From: 2-12-FULL-35-15 sp036386835
GTDB taxonomy: Bacteria; Bacteroidota; Bacteroidia; 2-12-FULL-35-15
DNA length: 64,000 bases
NCBI GenBank assembly: GCA_036386835.1
Contig: DASVUX010000028.1
Span: forward strand, 77,865-141,864
Direction of reading: 5' to 3'
The notes beneath the pieces are model-generated. The model was not told the DNA's origin, made no database searches, and saw nothing but the letters and a program-made list of their open reading frames with translations. Shown one piece after another: positions 18,491 through 28,105 of this stretch (the stretch's first letter is position 1; each line of letters starts with the position of its first letter). A program made the translations under genes and the position numbers.

Positions 18491-19681
18491 CTATCTTCTT
18501 TTACTCTTAACTGTCTTCTTAGCAACTTTTTTCATAATCTTTTTTCCCACCTTTTTCACTGCCTTTTTTGGAGTAAGCTTTTTAGATGTTTTTTTAGGTA
18601 CTGCTCTCCTGATGATTTTTTTAGAAGCTGTTTTTTTTATAACCTTTTTTACTGTTTTTTTTACCGCCTTTTTAACGGCTTTCTTTGCAGTTTTCTTTAC
18701 AACTTTCTTTGCAGCCTTTTTCACTGTTTTTTTAACGGTAGTTTTAAAAGCTGCTTTCTTAACCGGCTTTTTTGCTGCAACTTTTTTAGATTCCATTTTC
18801 CTCGCAGCAGCTTTTTTTACGGCAGAAGGCCTTACTGCCCTAGCCGCAGTTTTAATTTTCTTTTGGGCAATTCCCTTTTTATCAGCAGGTTTCACCTGGG
18901 CTTTTGCTGCCGGTTTAACTTCTTTTTTTGCAGCAGGTTTTGAAGCCACTTTTACCTTATCCGGAGCTGCTTTCCCCGCTTTCTTCTTCGTAACTACTTT
19001 CTTTGGTTTTTCATCATCATTTGAAAAAATATTGGTCACCATATCCACTACTTTCGCAACAATGCCTTTCGGTTCTTCAGCAGGTTTTTCCTTTGGTGTC
19101 CTTTCGCTCTGGCTGAAATTAATCGCGTTGCACAAGCCTTCAAATATTTCATCAATGCTGCCCATACCGTGCACGGAACGATATTTATTCTGTGCCATAT
19201 AATAATCCTTTAACGGTGCTGTCTTATTATTATATTCGCTGATCCGCTTCCTGATCACTTCCTCATCACGATCATCGGGCCTGCCGCTGTTCTCACCCCT
19301 GAGGAGCAAACGCTTGGTCAGTTCCTCATCATCCACTTCAAGTGCAAGCATCATGGAAATACCTGTATTCTTTTCTTTTAATAATTTATCAAGAGCTTCG
19401 GCCTGTGCGGTTGTCCTTGGAAAACCATCGAATATAAAACCATTTGCATCCCTGTTCTGATCAAGCTTAGAGCTGATCATCCCGATAACAACCTCATCAG
19501 GAACAAGAATCCCCTGGTCCATCAGTTTTTTTGCTTCCAGTCCAAGCTCTGTTCCTGCAGTGATCTCACCGCGAAGAATATCCCCGGTGGAAAGATGAAC
19601 AAGCTGATAAGCCGAAATTAATTTTTCTGACTGAGTTCCTTTTCCTGCACCCGGAGGGCCGAATAATACGATGTTTAACAT
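18491..19681 (-). CDS. adk: Adenylate kinase with a long histone-H1-like Lys-rich C-terminal tail
   Basis: Residues 1 to about 192 are a complete short-type adenylate kinase, which interconverts ATP + AMP and 2 ADP: P-loop GPPGAGKGT (8-16), AMP-binding STGDILRGEI, FDGFPRTTAQAEAL, and a short LID (RLLLRGENSGRPDDRDEE) without the zinc-binding insert. A linker (about 193-224) ending in FSNDDE then leads to a 172-residue tail (225-396) in which I count 66 Lys and 7 Arg, built of KKAVKK/KKTVKK-type repeats like histone H1 or AlgP-type tails. There is one uninterrupted frame and no internal stop, so this is one fused product. Such tails bind nucleic acid; a nucleoid- or ribosome-tethered kinase is an inference. 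It lies between hpt and obg with about 120 bases either side. Confidence 0.92.
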   Translation of the reverse strand: MLNIVLFGPPGAGKGTQSEKLISAYQLVHLSTGDILRGEITAGTELGLEAKKLMDQGILVPDEVVIGMISSKLDQNRDANGFIFDGFPRTTAQAEALDKLLKEKNTGISMMLALEVDDEELTKRLLLRGENSGRPDDRDEEVIRKRISEYNNKTAPLKDYYMAQNKYRSVHGMGSIDEIFEGLCNAINFSQSERTPKEKPAEEPKGIVAKVVDMVTNIFSNDDEKPKKVVTKKKAGKAAPDKVKVASKPAAKKEVKPAAKAQVKPADKKGIAQKKIKTAARAVRPSAVKKAAARKMESKKVAAKKPVKKAAFKTTVKKTVKKAAKKVVKKTAKKAVKKAVKKTVKKVIKKTASKKIIRRAVPKKTSKKLTPKKAVKKVGKKIMKKVAKKTVKSKRR

Positions 19682-19804
19682 GGTTATTTGAGATTTAGTG
19701 AATTAGGGATTTTATGAATAAAGTATAGGATCTATTATGATTTACAATAATTCTCAGTAACGGTTTGCCAACTCTTCAACCCTGCAAATCTCCGACTCTA
19801 TGGT

Positions 19805-20341
19805 TCAGTTATCAAGCACATAAATATCCGGCAGATTCCTTCCAAGTCCGTCATAATCCAATCCGTAACCTACAAGGAAATCATTAGGCACCACAACCGC
19901 CACGTAATCCAGTTCAATCTTTTTACGATAGGCTTCCGGTTTGTATAAAAGCGTGGCGATCTTTATTTCGGCAGGGCCCATCTCTTCGAGCTGATTAACA
20001 ACCGCTTCAATAGTAAGGCCCGTATCAACAATATCTTCAATAATCACCACAGTTCTTCCTTTTATATCTTCATTCAGGCCGATCAGCTGTTTAACAGAAC
20101 CTGTTGTTGATGTGCCATGGTAAGAGGAAACTTTCACAAATGAAATCTCGCAATCAATAGTGAGTTTCTTCATCAGGTCGGAAGCAAACATAAAAGAACC
20201 GTTCAGCACTGCAAGAAACAATGGCTTTTTATCTTTCAGTTCAATATTCATCCTGTGGGCAAGCTCACCAACCGCTTTATTTATTTCCCCTGCAGGAATA
20301 TTTACCCTGAATGTTTTATCTTTTAATGTTACTTTACCCAT
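19805..20341 (-). CDS. hpt: Hypoxanthine phosphoribosyltransferase
   Basis: A purine salvage enzyme converting hypoxanthine (and guanine) plus PRPP to IMP/GMP. The 178 residues include the PRPP-binding motif VVIIEDIVDTGLTIEAV, the flexible-loop region SFVKVSSYHGTSTTG and VVVPNDFLVGYGLDYDG near the C-terminus, which contacts the base. The length is normal. It is divergent from purE (purine synthesis) across 124 bases and is followed by adk, so three purine-nucleotide genes are side by side. Confidence 0.93.
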   Translation of the reverse strand: MGKVTLKDKTFRVNIPAGEINKAVGELAHRMNIELKDKKPLFLAVLNGSFMFASDLMKKLTIDCEISFVKVSSYHGTSTTGSVKQLIGLNEDIKGRTVVIIEDIVDTGLTIEAVVNQLEEMGPAEIKIATLLYKPEAYRKKIELDYVAVVVPNDFLVGYGLDYDGLGRNLPDIYVLDN

Positions 20342-20465
20342 ACAGCCAATTTGAACTGCGAATTTAAGGAAAATATCCTTTAAAAAACGGGGGCTTTTTA
20401 TTTTATTCTTCGCGCTAAAAAGGTAATTTTACGGCCCTGACGACTAAAATAAAAAAACAAAATCT

Positions 20466-20978
20466 ATGACACCAAAAGTGAGCATTATCATGGGCAGCAC
20501 ATCAGACATGCCTATCATGCAGGAAGCTGCTAAGATCCTTAACGAATTCAAGATCCCATTTGAGATCAATGCACTGAGCGCACACCGCGTTCCTGAGCAG
20601 GTTGCCGAGTTTGCAAAAACTGCGCATTCCAAAGGGATCCGTGTAATAATTGCCGGGGCTGGCGGAGCAGCACATTTACCGGGAGTTGTTGCAGCCTTTA
20701 CCCCTCTTCCTGTTATCGGTGTTCCATGCCGTTCATCCATCTCTATTGATGGCTGGGATTCTGTCCTTTCCATTCTCCAGATGCCTCCGGGAATCCCAGT
20801 TGCAACGGTCGCGCTTGATGGCGGGCAGAATGCCGGAATCCTGGCTGTACAAATCCTGGCAGCAGGAGATGACGAGCTTCTTAAGAAAGTGCTCGATTAT
20901 AAAGAGAACCTGAAAAACAAGATCCTTAAAGCAAACAAGGAGCTGTCGGAAATTAAATTCGACTATAAAACGAATTAA
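20466..20978 (+). CDS. purE: N5-carboxyaminoimidazole ribonucleotide mutase PurE
   Basis: It moves the carboxyl group of N5-CAIR to give CAIR in purine synthesis. The 170 residues carry the family marks GSTSDMPIMQEA (substrate phosphate site), ALSAHRVPEQ with the catalytic His, and AGAGGAAHLPGVVAAFTPLP. This is the class I form that works after PurK. A -7-like TAATTTTA (20424-20431) lies about 35 bases before the ATG. It is divergent from hpt. Confidence 0.95.
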   Translation: MTPKVSIIMGSTSDMPIMQEAAKILNEFKIPFEINALSAHRVPEQVAEFAKTAHSKGIRVIIAGAGGAAHLPGVVAAFTPLPVIGVPCRSSISIDGWDSVLSILQMPPGIPVATVALDGGQNAGILAVQILAAGDDELLKKVLDYKENLKNKILKANKELSEIKFDYKTN

Positions 20979-21058
20979 GCACCGCTGCTATCAATTAATA
21001 TTTAATTAACATCCTGCAAACGTTAGTTAGTGACCTTTGGAGTGAATTGATTTTTTAA

Positions 21059-21901
21059 ATGAAAAACACACTCGCATTAATTTTTGCTTCAGGCCTGTCT
21101 TTCCATGCAATTGCCGGAAATGAGGATTATGCCATAGGCCCGAGGTCTGCCGCATTAGGAAATGCCTCTGTTTCATTCAGTGATGTGTGGAGCGCACACC
21201 ATAACCAGGCAGGACTCGGGTTTTTAAAAGAAATCTCTGCAGGCGTATCTTATGAAAACCGGTTCCTGGTAAAGGAAATAAGTGTCCGCGGTGGTGCTGC
21301 CGCGCTTCCGTTTAAAGCCGGGACATTCGGATTAGGCATCACCAATTTCGGTTACGCGCAGTATAGCGAGAACAAATACAGTCTTTCCTTTGCCAAAGCA
21401 TTCGGGGACAAATTCTCTGCTGCTATTGCCATGGATTACCTCAGCACAAAGATCGCTGAAGGGTATGGCACAAGAGGAACGCTCGCTGCTGAAGCCGGGA
21501 TCCTTGCAAAACCAATAAAGGGCCTCAGCATCGGTGCGCATGTTTATAATCCAACGAGATCAAAGCTGTCTGCGTATGACGATGAACGTCTTCCTACCAT
21601 TATCCGCCTGGGAGCAGATTATCTCTTTTCGGACAAAGTGCGGCTCGCTGCTGAAGCACAAAAAGACATCCGCCACAAAGCAGAATTCAAGGCGGGGATT
21701 GAATACCTTCCTGTAAAAGAACTATACCTGCGTATAGGTGTCTCTACTAATCCAACACTGAGTACATTCGGCTTCGGCCTGAACCTGAAAAACCTTAAAA
21801 TCGATATCGCTGCAAGCTATCACCAGGTATTGGGGATCAGCCCCCAGCTGGGACTGTCTTATAATTTCGCAAAAAACGAAAAGAAAAGCACGGCAAATTG
21901 A
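21059..21901 (+). CDS. PorV/PorQ-like outer-membrane beta-barrel protein
   Basis: A 280-residue exported protein. After a signal peptide ending near HAIAG, the start of the mature protein (GPRSAALGNASVSFSDVWSAHHNQAGLGFL) has the form seen in PorV/PorQ/FadL-type barrels, where a small N-terminal segment plugs the pore. The rest alternates short beta strands to the end (LGLSYNFAK). In Bacteroidota such proteins serve as T9SS shuttle or attachment factors, but this one is shorter than typical PorV and no T9SS core gene is adjacent, so the role is open. Its stop overlaps the TTG start of the next gene (TTGA). Confidence 0.7.
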   Translation: MKNTLALIFASGLSFHAIAGNEDYAIGPRSAALGNASVSFSDVWSAHHNQAGLGFLKEISAGVSYENRFLVKEISVRGGAAALPFKAGTFGLGITNFGYAQYSENKYSLSFAKAFGDKFSAAIAMDYLSTKIAEGYGTRGTLAAEAGILAKPIKGLSIGAHVYNPTRSKLSAYDDERLPTIIRLGADYLFSDKVRLAAEAQKDIRHKAEFKAGIEYLPVKELYLRIGVSTNPTLSTFGFGLNLKNLKIDIAASYHQVLGISPQLGLSYNFAKNEKKSTAN

Positions 21902-24087
21902 GAAAAAACAGGCTCATAACTTCTATTTTTTTCCCGCGATTCCGGAAGCCCGGTACTGCCTTGTTATGGCTTGCTCTTTTTCTCGTGGATGCAACACGCT
22001 CATCCGGACAGGATACAATCATTCCTAAAATTGAAGACAATGATATTCAGCAGCAGCTGGAAAACATTACAGAGAACAGCCAGAATGAGGATGCCGATTA
22101 CACGAACCTTCTTGAAGCGCTGCACCAGTACAAAGAACATCCGATCAACCTGAACAATACCACAAAAGAAGAATTACAGCAGCTGCAGTTATTGAGTGAT
22201 ATCCAGATCAATCACTTGTTCCAACACATTAAGAAGAACGGCCGGCTTTTAACAATCTATGAAATCCAGGGCATCAGTGGCTTTGACCTGCAAACGATCC
22301 AGAAGATATTGCCTTACGTCAGGGTTTCCGACAATTTCAACTCTGCGCATTTCGGATTAAAAGAAATGTTCAGGGATGGCTCGCATACCGTCACCCTGCG
22401 CTATGCACGTGTGATCGAAGAGCTGGGCGGATTCACTCCAATTGACAGCGCGAAGCTTTACAGCAGCCAGAACTCGCGATATATCGGAAGCCCGGACCGG
22501 CTTTATGCACGCTATCGTTTTTCATACGGTACAAATGTGAGCTGGGGAATAACCGCTGAGAAAGACCAGGGTGAGCTTTTCTTTAAGGACAGGCAGCGTT
22601 TTAAATACGACTGGTATGAAGAAGGATTAAAAGGAAATCAAAGAACAGGATTTGATTTTTATTCTGCACACTTCTTTATCCGGAATGTACGTTTTATTAA
22701 AGCACTCGCAATCGGTGATTACCAGGCAACGTTTGGGCAGGGCCTCACCATGTGGAGCGGGTATGCTTTTGGAAAAAGCTCTGATATCATGAGTACTAAA
22801 AAATCTGCTGCCGGTATCAGGCCATATACTTCAGTGGATGAAAACAGGTTCCTGAGAGGCGGGGCAGCCACCTTCGGACATAAGAAATTTGAAGCGACAG
22901 CATTCTATTCACAAAAAAAAGTTGATGCAAATATCACAGATACCCTTGAGAATGGTGAAGCCGCTGCAATATCCTCCCTGCAGGAAACAGGTTACCACAG
23001 CACTATAAGCGAGATAGCCGATAAGCATGCGATCACACAATCAATATATGGTGGAAATATCGGATACAAAGGCACGCAATTCAACATCGGGCTTACAGGG
23101 ATGTATTATGGACTAAATACCATGTACACTAAAAGCTTAACCACCTATAACCAGTTCGATTTCGCTTCGCGTGAAAACATAAACATCGGGCTTGATTATA
23201 ATTTTGTCATCCGGAATTTTAATTTCTTCGGTGAAGAAGCAATCAGCAAAAATGGAGGAAAAGCATTTGTAAACGGGATCCTGGTCAGCCTTGATCCGCG
23301 GTTATCCTTTACACTTACACACCGGTACTATGAGCCTAATTTCCAGAACCTGCTAAGCAACGGATTTGCCGAGAACACCATTGCTGCAAATGAAAAAGGA
23401 TTGTATGCAGGGATCGTTGCCAGACCCACATCACGCATAACACTGACCGCTTATTACGATCGCTTTGAATTTCCATGGCTCAGGTCACAGGTCAATGCAC
23501 CATCGAGGGGAACGGACTACATGGCGCAGATCAATTATACCCCTTCAAAAAGGTTTGATGCATATTTTAAGATCAGGTCGAGGACTAAATTTAAGAATAC
23601 AGCAGCTGACATTGATGAGATCGATTTTATAGTTCCATATACCCAAACGAATTACAGGATCAATACTTCCTTTTCTGTACTGCCTTCTGTAAAATTAAAG
23701 AACAGGCTGGAATTTGTTGACTACAGGATCGATGACGGAAAAACCAATAAAGGATTCTTGATTTACCAGGATATTACCTACAGTAAAGTTGGAAGCAAAT
23801 TTTCCGCCAGCTTACGCTATGCCTTATTTCAGACAGACAATTATGATACAAGGATTTACGCCTACGAAAATGAGATCCCGGGTGTTTTTTCTATCCCGGC
23901 TTATTATGAGCGGGGACAAAAATTCTATATACTTGTAGATTACAATGTTACCCGCAGGATTGAGGTATGGCTGAGATATTCCCAGGTTGTTTATGATAAC
24001 AGGAAAGTGATCTCTGAAGGTTCACTTACTGCAATTAATGGCAACATCAAGTCAGAGGTAAAGGCACAGGTTAGATTTAAATTTTAA
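21898..24087 (+). CDS. Helix-hairpin-helix domain outer-membrane protein
   Basis: A 729-residue exported protein starting with TTG inside the stop of the previous gene; the start is supported by the signal peptide that follows (ALLWLALFLVDA). Residues about 75-145 form ComEA-like helix-hairpin-helix repeats (PINLNNTTKEELQQLQLL, then ITIYEIQGISGFD-type text). The remaining 570 residues alternate short strands with aromatic ends and finish in VKAQVRFKF, as expected for an outer-membrane barrel. HhH motifs usually bind DNA backbone, which suggests a surface or periplasmic DNA-contact role, perhaps in uptake; this is inference. Translation appears coupled to the small barrel protein upstream, and the DUF58 gene follows after four bases. 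Confidence 0.72.
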   Translation: MRKNRLITSIFFPRFRKPGTALLWLALFLVDATRSSGQDTIIPKIEDNDIQQQLENITENSQNEDADYTNLLEALHQYKEHPINLNNTTKEELQQLQLLSDIQINHLFQHIKKNGRLLTIYEIQGISGFDLQTIQKILPYVRVSDNFNSAHFGLKEMFRDGSHTVTLRYARVIEELGGFTPIDSAKLYSSQNSRYIGSPDRLYARYRFSYGTNVSWGITAEKDQGELFFKDRQRFKYDWYEEGLKGNQRTGFDFYSAHFFIRNVRFIKALAIGDYQATFGQGLTMWSGYAFGKSSDIMSTKKSAAGIRPYTSVDENRFLRGGAATFGHKKFEATAFYSQKKVDANITDTLENGEAAAISSLQETGYHSTISEIADKHAITQSIYGGNIGYKGTQFNIGLTGMYYGLNTMYTKSLTTYNQFDFASRENINIGLDYNFVIRNFNFFGEEAISKNGGKAFVNGILVSLDPRLSFTLTHRYYEPNFQNLLSNGFAENTIAANEKGLYAGIVARPTSRITLTAYYDRFEFPWLRSQVNAPSRGTDYMAQINYTPSKRFDAYFKIRSRTKFKNTAADIDEIDFIVPYTQTNYRINTSFSVLPSVKLKNRLEFVDYRIDDGKTNKGFLIYQDITYSKVGSKFSASLRYALFQTDNYDTRIYAYENEIPGVFSIPAYYERGQKFYILVDYNVTRRIEVWLRYSQVVYDNRKVISEGSLTAINGNIKSEVKAQVRFKF

Positions 24088-24091
24088 AGAA

Positions 24092-25483
24092 ATGGCTTCC
24101 CGGATTAAACAGTTGCGTACCTCTTTGAAATGGATCGGGTTTTATATCCCCTTCACGCTTTACTGCGCATTATTCATACTCACCTGTTTTCTTGGTTATT
24201 CCTGGCTGCAAACCAAAGCAGGCATTCCTGATTCCGCATATAAAGATATATTCTCACTCCTCCTGAGGTTCACTGCCGGCTTTTGTATCATTTTACTGTC
24301 CATTGCCTTTATAACAGCATTTATTCCACTGGTCTATTTCCTCATTAAGAAAAACAAGCAGCGGATCAGCTTTGAGATTAATACTCCTGCCAAAGCAGAA
24401 AAAACTTCAGCAGGGCAGCCTATTGTGATCCGCCTCCTTCCGGTGCTTAAACCTCTTCTTGGTTTTGTTAAGATCAGGCTAAAATATGGCCCGGACCATT
24501 TCTCTGAGAAATTCACACTGATTGATGCTTCTTCCAAAAAACTATTCAGCAATGAACTGAACGGCACGTATTATTGGCGGCTGCCCGAAATCAGGGAATA
24601 CAAGATCGACAAGGCCGTTATATTCTTCGAGGACTTTTTCCAGTTCTTTTCCTTCGCAATACCGCTGAATACCAAGAATAATTTCCATACGTATCCTGTA
24701 GCAAGCCGAACAGAAGGAATTGCTGCCTTCCCGAGAAAAACAGAAGAAACCAGCATTCGCATCGAGGAGATCAAGAAGGTAGAAGGCGAACACATAAATT
24801 ATAAGAATTTTGAAAGCAATGATGATGTGAGGCGTATCGTATGGAAGATCTATGCTAAAAACAAAGAGCTGGTAGTCAGGATCCCGGAAGTAATGGATCC
24901 TTATGCCTCTCACCTGTATCTTTATGCGTCCTTTTTTTCAAGCTTCGATATCAGGGACAATGAAGTGATCAATTCTCCTTTCCTGAATTATTATAAAACC
25001 ATCTGCTGGTCGGTTTACAAGCAATTTGCGGCCAAAGGTTTTGATGTAAAATATATTCCGGACCAGGACATCCCGCAAAACAGGATGGAGAATGATGAAG
25101 AGCAAACACGTTATGCTATCAGCGTGAGCAGCTGGCATACAGAGAAACAACTGCGGGATCATGTTAAAGCCAAAGATGCATCACTCGTAATCATCTCATC
25201 GCTCAGCAACCCTGAACAGGTGAAGCACCTGCTCGAAGGTTCGGGATCTGAAATTACATTTGTATTTGTTCCGCTTACGGAAGGATTGAGTAAACAACAC
25301 CTGGGCGACTGGCTCCAATGGCTTTTCGTTCAGCAGGAAAAAGATTCAACAGCCGTTCATAAAAGTGCGTGGAGCCTTTCACTATTGCGGTTAAAGATCA
25401 TTAAAAATGAGAAACAGCTGAAACAATTGCTTGACATGCATGAACGTTCGGCAATTCTTCATAAAACACTTCAAGGTAAATAA
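24092..25483 (+). CDS. DUF58 domain-containing membrane protein
   Basis: A 463-residue protein with two hydrophobic N-terminal segments (about 15-40 and 55-85) and a beta domain, then the DUF58 signature: KKVEGEHINYKNFESNDDVR followed by RRIVWKIYAKNKELVVRIPE. The C-terminal part resembles a degenerate von Willebrand A-like fold. DUF58 proteins are regularly encoded with MoxR ATPases and transglutaminase-like membrane proteins, as here. The gene starts four bases after the HhH protein and ends one base before the next start. Confidence 0.85.
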   Translation: MASRIKQLRTSLKWIGFYIPFTLYCALFILTCFLGYSWLQTKAGIPDSAYKDIFSLLLRFTAGFCIILLSIAFITAFIPLVYFLIKKNKQRISFEINTPAKAEKTSAGQPIVIRLLPVLKPLLGFVKIRLKYGPDHFSEKFTLIDASSKKLFSNELNGTYYWRLPEIREYKIDKAVIFFEDFFQFFSFAIPLNTKNNFHTYPVASRTEGIAAFPRKTEETSIRIEEIKKVEGEHINYKNFESNDDVRRIVWKIYAKNKELVVRIPEVMDPYASHLYLYASFFSSFDIRDNEVINSPFLNYYKTICWSVYKQFAAKGFDVKYIPDQDIPQNRMENDEEQTRYAISVSSWHTEKQLRDHVKAKDASLVIISSLSNPEQVKHLLEGSGSEITFVFVPLTEGLSKQHLGDWLQWLFVQQEKDSTAVHKSAWSLSLLRLKIIKNEKQLKQLLDMHERSAILHKTLQGK

Positions 25484-25484
25484 G

Positions 25485-28103
25485 ATGAATATAGGAAAAG
25501 TACATAGTTATAAAAAGATGCTTGCCCAGCTGATATTGCTGGCAGTGCCAACTGCTATGCTTCTCTTCTTTTTGCTTTGGGACATCAACAGGTTTTATGA
25601 TATTCTTGAAAACAACTGGATCAGGCAGGGGATCTATTTTTCCTCCGGGCTGGCTGCTGCGGTTATTTTTTATGCCTACCGTTTTCGTTTTCTGCCAACA
25701 GCCCTTATTGTTTTTATGTTTTGCTATTCCTGTTACAAGCTCTCAGGAAGCGTCACTTTCGGTGAATTTGATTCGTTCTATCTTTCCATCCAGTTCATGG
25801 TATTCAGCTTTCTCTTTTCAACCGGATGGCTGTGCGGTTTCGGTTTCAGCCGCTCCAGGTACTTCACCGTGATCTGGAGCATCCTCCTGCTGGTGATCCA
25901 GATAGTTGTTGTGAGTAAAATTTCCGATATAAAAGTCAACACACTTATAAATGCCTTTGTCCCGATCCTTGCGTATGCCGTGTATATAATTTACACCGCA
26001 GAACTTATCAGGAATATGAACGATGATGAGCCGAAATTTACATGGTTCATTCTAAAAAGATTAACCGGATTTTCGGTGGTAATTCTTGTCCTGTTCCTTT
26101 TGATCCTCAATGTTTTCAAAAATGATTTCCAGGCAGTGGAAAGGGATTGGGGCGGTAACCCGCAGCAATCCGAAAAAGGCAGGGAACGCGGGGAGAACAT
26201 GAATAAAAAGGACGGCAAAGGAAATATCAGCAATAAGGACCAGACCAAGCTGACAGGTTCTCTCAGCAAGGATAAGCAGCTTGTGTTTGTAGCCAGGCTT
26301 GATAATTATTTCCCGGATAATATTACCCCTAACCCACTTTATTTCACCGCATTTTATTTTACCAAATTTGATACGCTGACGCAAACTTTTGAGCGCGACA
26401 GCCTGATGCCGAGCAATGATCTTTTTGCTCCGGATCCTTCCGCAATTCCCCTGTATTTTTCGAAAACGGATTCATCGGTGATCAACAATACTTATGCAAC
26501 CAAACACCGAAAAGTAGTGAGTGCCGATGTATATAAAGTTGCCCTTGCACCTGATGCTTTTCTTGCCCCGTCAACAGCCTTTTCCTGCCAGCCCATGTCG
26601 GTGCCTAAAGAAGTGAAGGAGCAGTACAAGAGCTCATACCGCGCAAAAATGTGGGTAAGTGACCTGAACAGCGCTTACTTTATTTACAATCCTGCCGGCA
26701 ATGCTCAACTTGCAGAATTCCAGGAACAACGGTTTGAGGAGCTGCGGAAAATAAACAAAATGACAGGTCCGGATAAAAAGTTCATGGATTACTATACGTT
26801 TATGCCGAAAGATGAGGAGTACAAAAAGATCTCGGAACTTGCGAAAGAAATTACGGCACCTGCCTCTGCCCCGATCGATAAGATCACCGCCATCCGTGAT
26901 TACTTCCTCAGCAAGGATGAATTCGGCCAGCCCCTTTTCAAGTATTCCGACAATCCCGGGATCCCGGGAATGCCAAGCGCTAACAAGCTCACCTATTTTC
27001 TCCTTGAAAACAGGAAAGGTTATTGCGCATATTATGCCGGGGCTACATTATTCATGCTCCGTTCACTTGGCATTCCTTCACGTGTCGCTGCAGGATACCT
27101 GACAGTTGACAGGAGCAGTAAAAATCCGGGGTGGTATTGGTTTTATGCCGACCAGGCCCATGCATGGGTGCAGGTGTATTTCCATGGTTACGGCTGGATG
27201 GACTTCGATACCACAGTACCGGATGTGAATACACAGCAATCGCCTCAGCCTGACGGGACACCGCCAATGAATATTCCGCAGACATACATGGTTGCCGATG
27301 GAGAAATAAATTCACTTGACACAGCTGCAAAAACAATAAACATGATCATCACCAAGCTGCTGTATCATGATAAAGATTATGAAACGGCAAAACCAAAACA
27401 ATTATCCATCGATGTTTCCATCGCGTCCATCAGTGCAGATACCGGTGCGGTTAAATTAAGCACCTTAAAAAAGGGAATGCACATTACAGCCGTTTCATAT
27501 TCCGAAGCCTTGAAAACAATTACAGCCTCTGAAACCGACAGTCTTGCCTCCATATTACAAAAGCTTCCTGTTCCCGCCCCGGTTGACGAAGTGAAGCTTC
27601 TTATCCTGCCGGCATTAAAGGACTTAATGAAGCAAAAAGAAGAGAAGGCAAAAGAACCGATCAATTGGGAGAGGACTATTATTATCATGTTATCTGTACT
27701 TGCTTTTCTGGTCTTATTATTATTCCTGGGTCCCTGGATCATCTGGCAATGGATGAATGGCAGGGCAAAGCGAAGTGGAAAAGATAAAGCATACTACTGT
27801 TACCGTGCTTCATTGTATTATCTGAATCAAATGGGACACAGCCGCCTTTATGACGGCCCGCAGCAATTTGCAGACAGGATAGATGCTCAATTCGGAACAT
27901 CATTTAACCAGTTCAGCAATGCATACCAGAAATCAAAATACAGCCGGATGCCTCTTACTTCAGCAGAAACAGAAGTACTCAATAATTCTTATACTGGTTT
28001 CATCCAAACTGTTAAAAAGCAAATTCCGTTCAAAACGCGGCTTGCAAAATTCCTCAACATCTATAACACAATTCACTACTTTACACAACCTAAAATAAGC
28101 TAA
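25485..28103 (+). CDS. Transglutaminase-like membrane protein (TgpA-type)
   Basis: An 872-residue inner-membrane protein. Six hydrophobic segments occupy about 10-215, followed by a large periplasmic part with the transglutaminase core: NRKGYCAYYAGATLFMLRSLG (Cys at about 514), DQAHAWVQVYFHGYGW (His) and MDFDTTVP (Asp), a complete catalytic triad. A late hydrophobic segment (about 730-755) precedes a cytosolic C-terminal region. I chose ATG 25485, two bases after the DUF58 stop, over ATG 25431, which lies inside the previous gene. The family couples with DUF58 and MoxR; its substrate (protein crosslinking or proteolysis) is unknown. Confidence 0.86.
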   Translation: MNIGKVHSYKKMLAQLILLAVPTAMLLFFLLWDINRFYDILENNWIRQGIYFSSGLAAAVIFYAYRFRFLPTALIVFMFCYSCYKLSGSVTFGEFDSFYLSIQFMVFSFLFSTGWLCGFGFSRSRYFTVIWSILLLVIQIVVVSKISDIKVNTLINAFVPILAYAVYIIYTAELIRNMNDDEPKFTWFILKRLTGFSVVILVLFLLILNVFKNDFQAVERDWGGNPQQSEKGRERGENMNKKDGKGNISNKDQTKLTGSLSKDKQLVFVARLDNYFPDNITPNPLYFTAFYFTKFDTLTQTFERDSLMPSNDLFAPDPSAIPLYFSKTDSSVINNTYATKHRKVVSADVYKVALAPDAFLAPSTAFSCQPMSVPKEVKEQYKSSYRAKMWVSDLNSAYFIYNPAGNAQLAEFQEQRFEELRKINKMTGPDKKFMDYYTFMPKDEEYKKISELAKEITAPASAPIDKITAIRDYFLSKDEFGQPLFKYSDNPGIPGMPSANKLTYFLLENRKGYCAYYAGATLFMLRSLGIPSRVAAGYLTVDRSSKNPGWYWFYADQAHAWVQVYFHGYGWMDFDTTVPDVNTQQSPQPDGTPPMNIPQTYMVADGEINSLDTAAKTINMIITKLLYHDKDYETAKPKQLSIDVSIASISADTGAVKLSTLKKGMHITAVSYSEALKTITASETDSLASILQKLPVPAPVDEVKLLILPALKDLMKQKEEKAKEPINWERTIIIMLSVLAFLVLLLFLGPWIIWQWMNGRAKRSGKDKAYYCYRASLYYLNQMGHSRLYDGPQQFADRIDAQFGTSFNQFSNAYQKSKYSRMPLTSAETEVLNNSYTGFIQTVKKQIPFKTRLAKFLNIYNTIHYFTQPKIS

Positions 28104-28105
28104 CA

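Noticed and set aside
18612..19202. Long plus-strand open frame (196 codons), Phe/Ala/Thr-rich, antisense to the adk tail
   Set aside because: It is the mirror of Lys-rich codons (AAA/AAG give TTT/CTT); the sense frame carries adk motifs and continues without a break.
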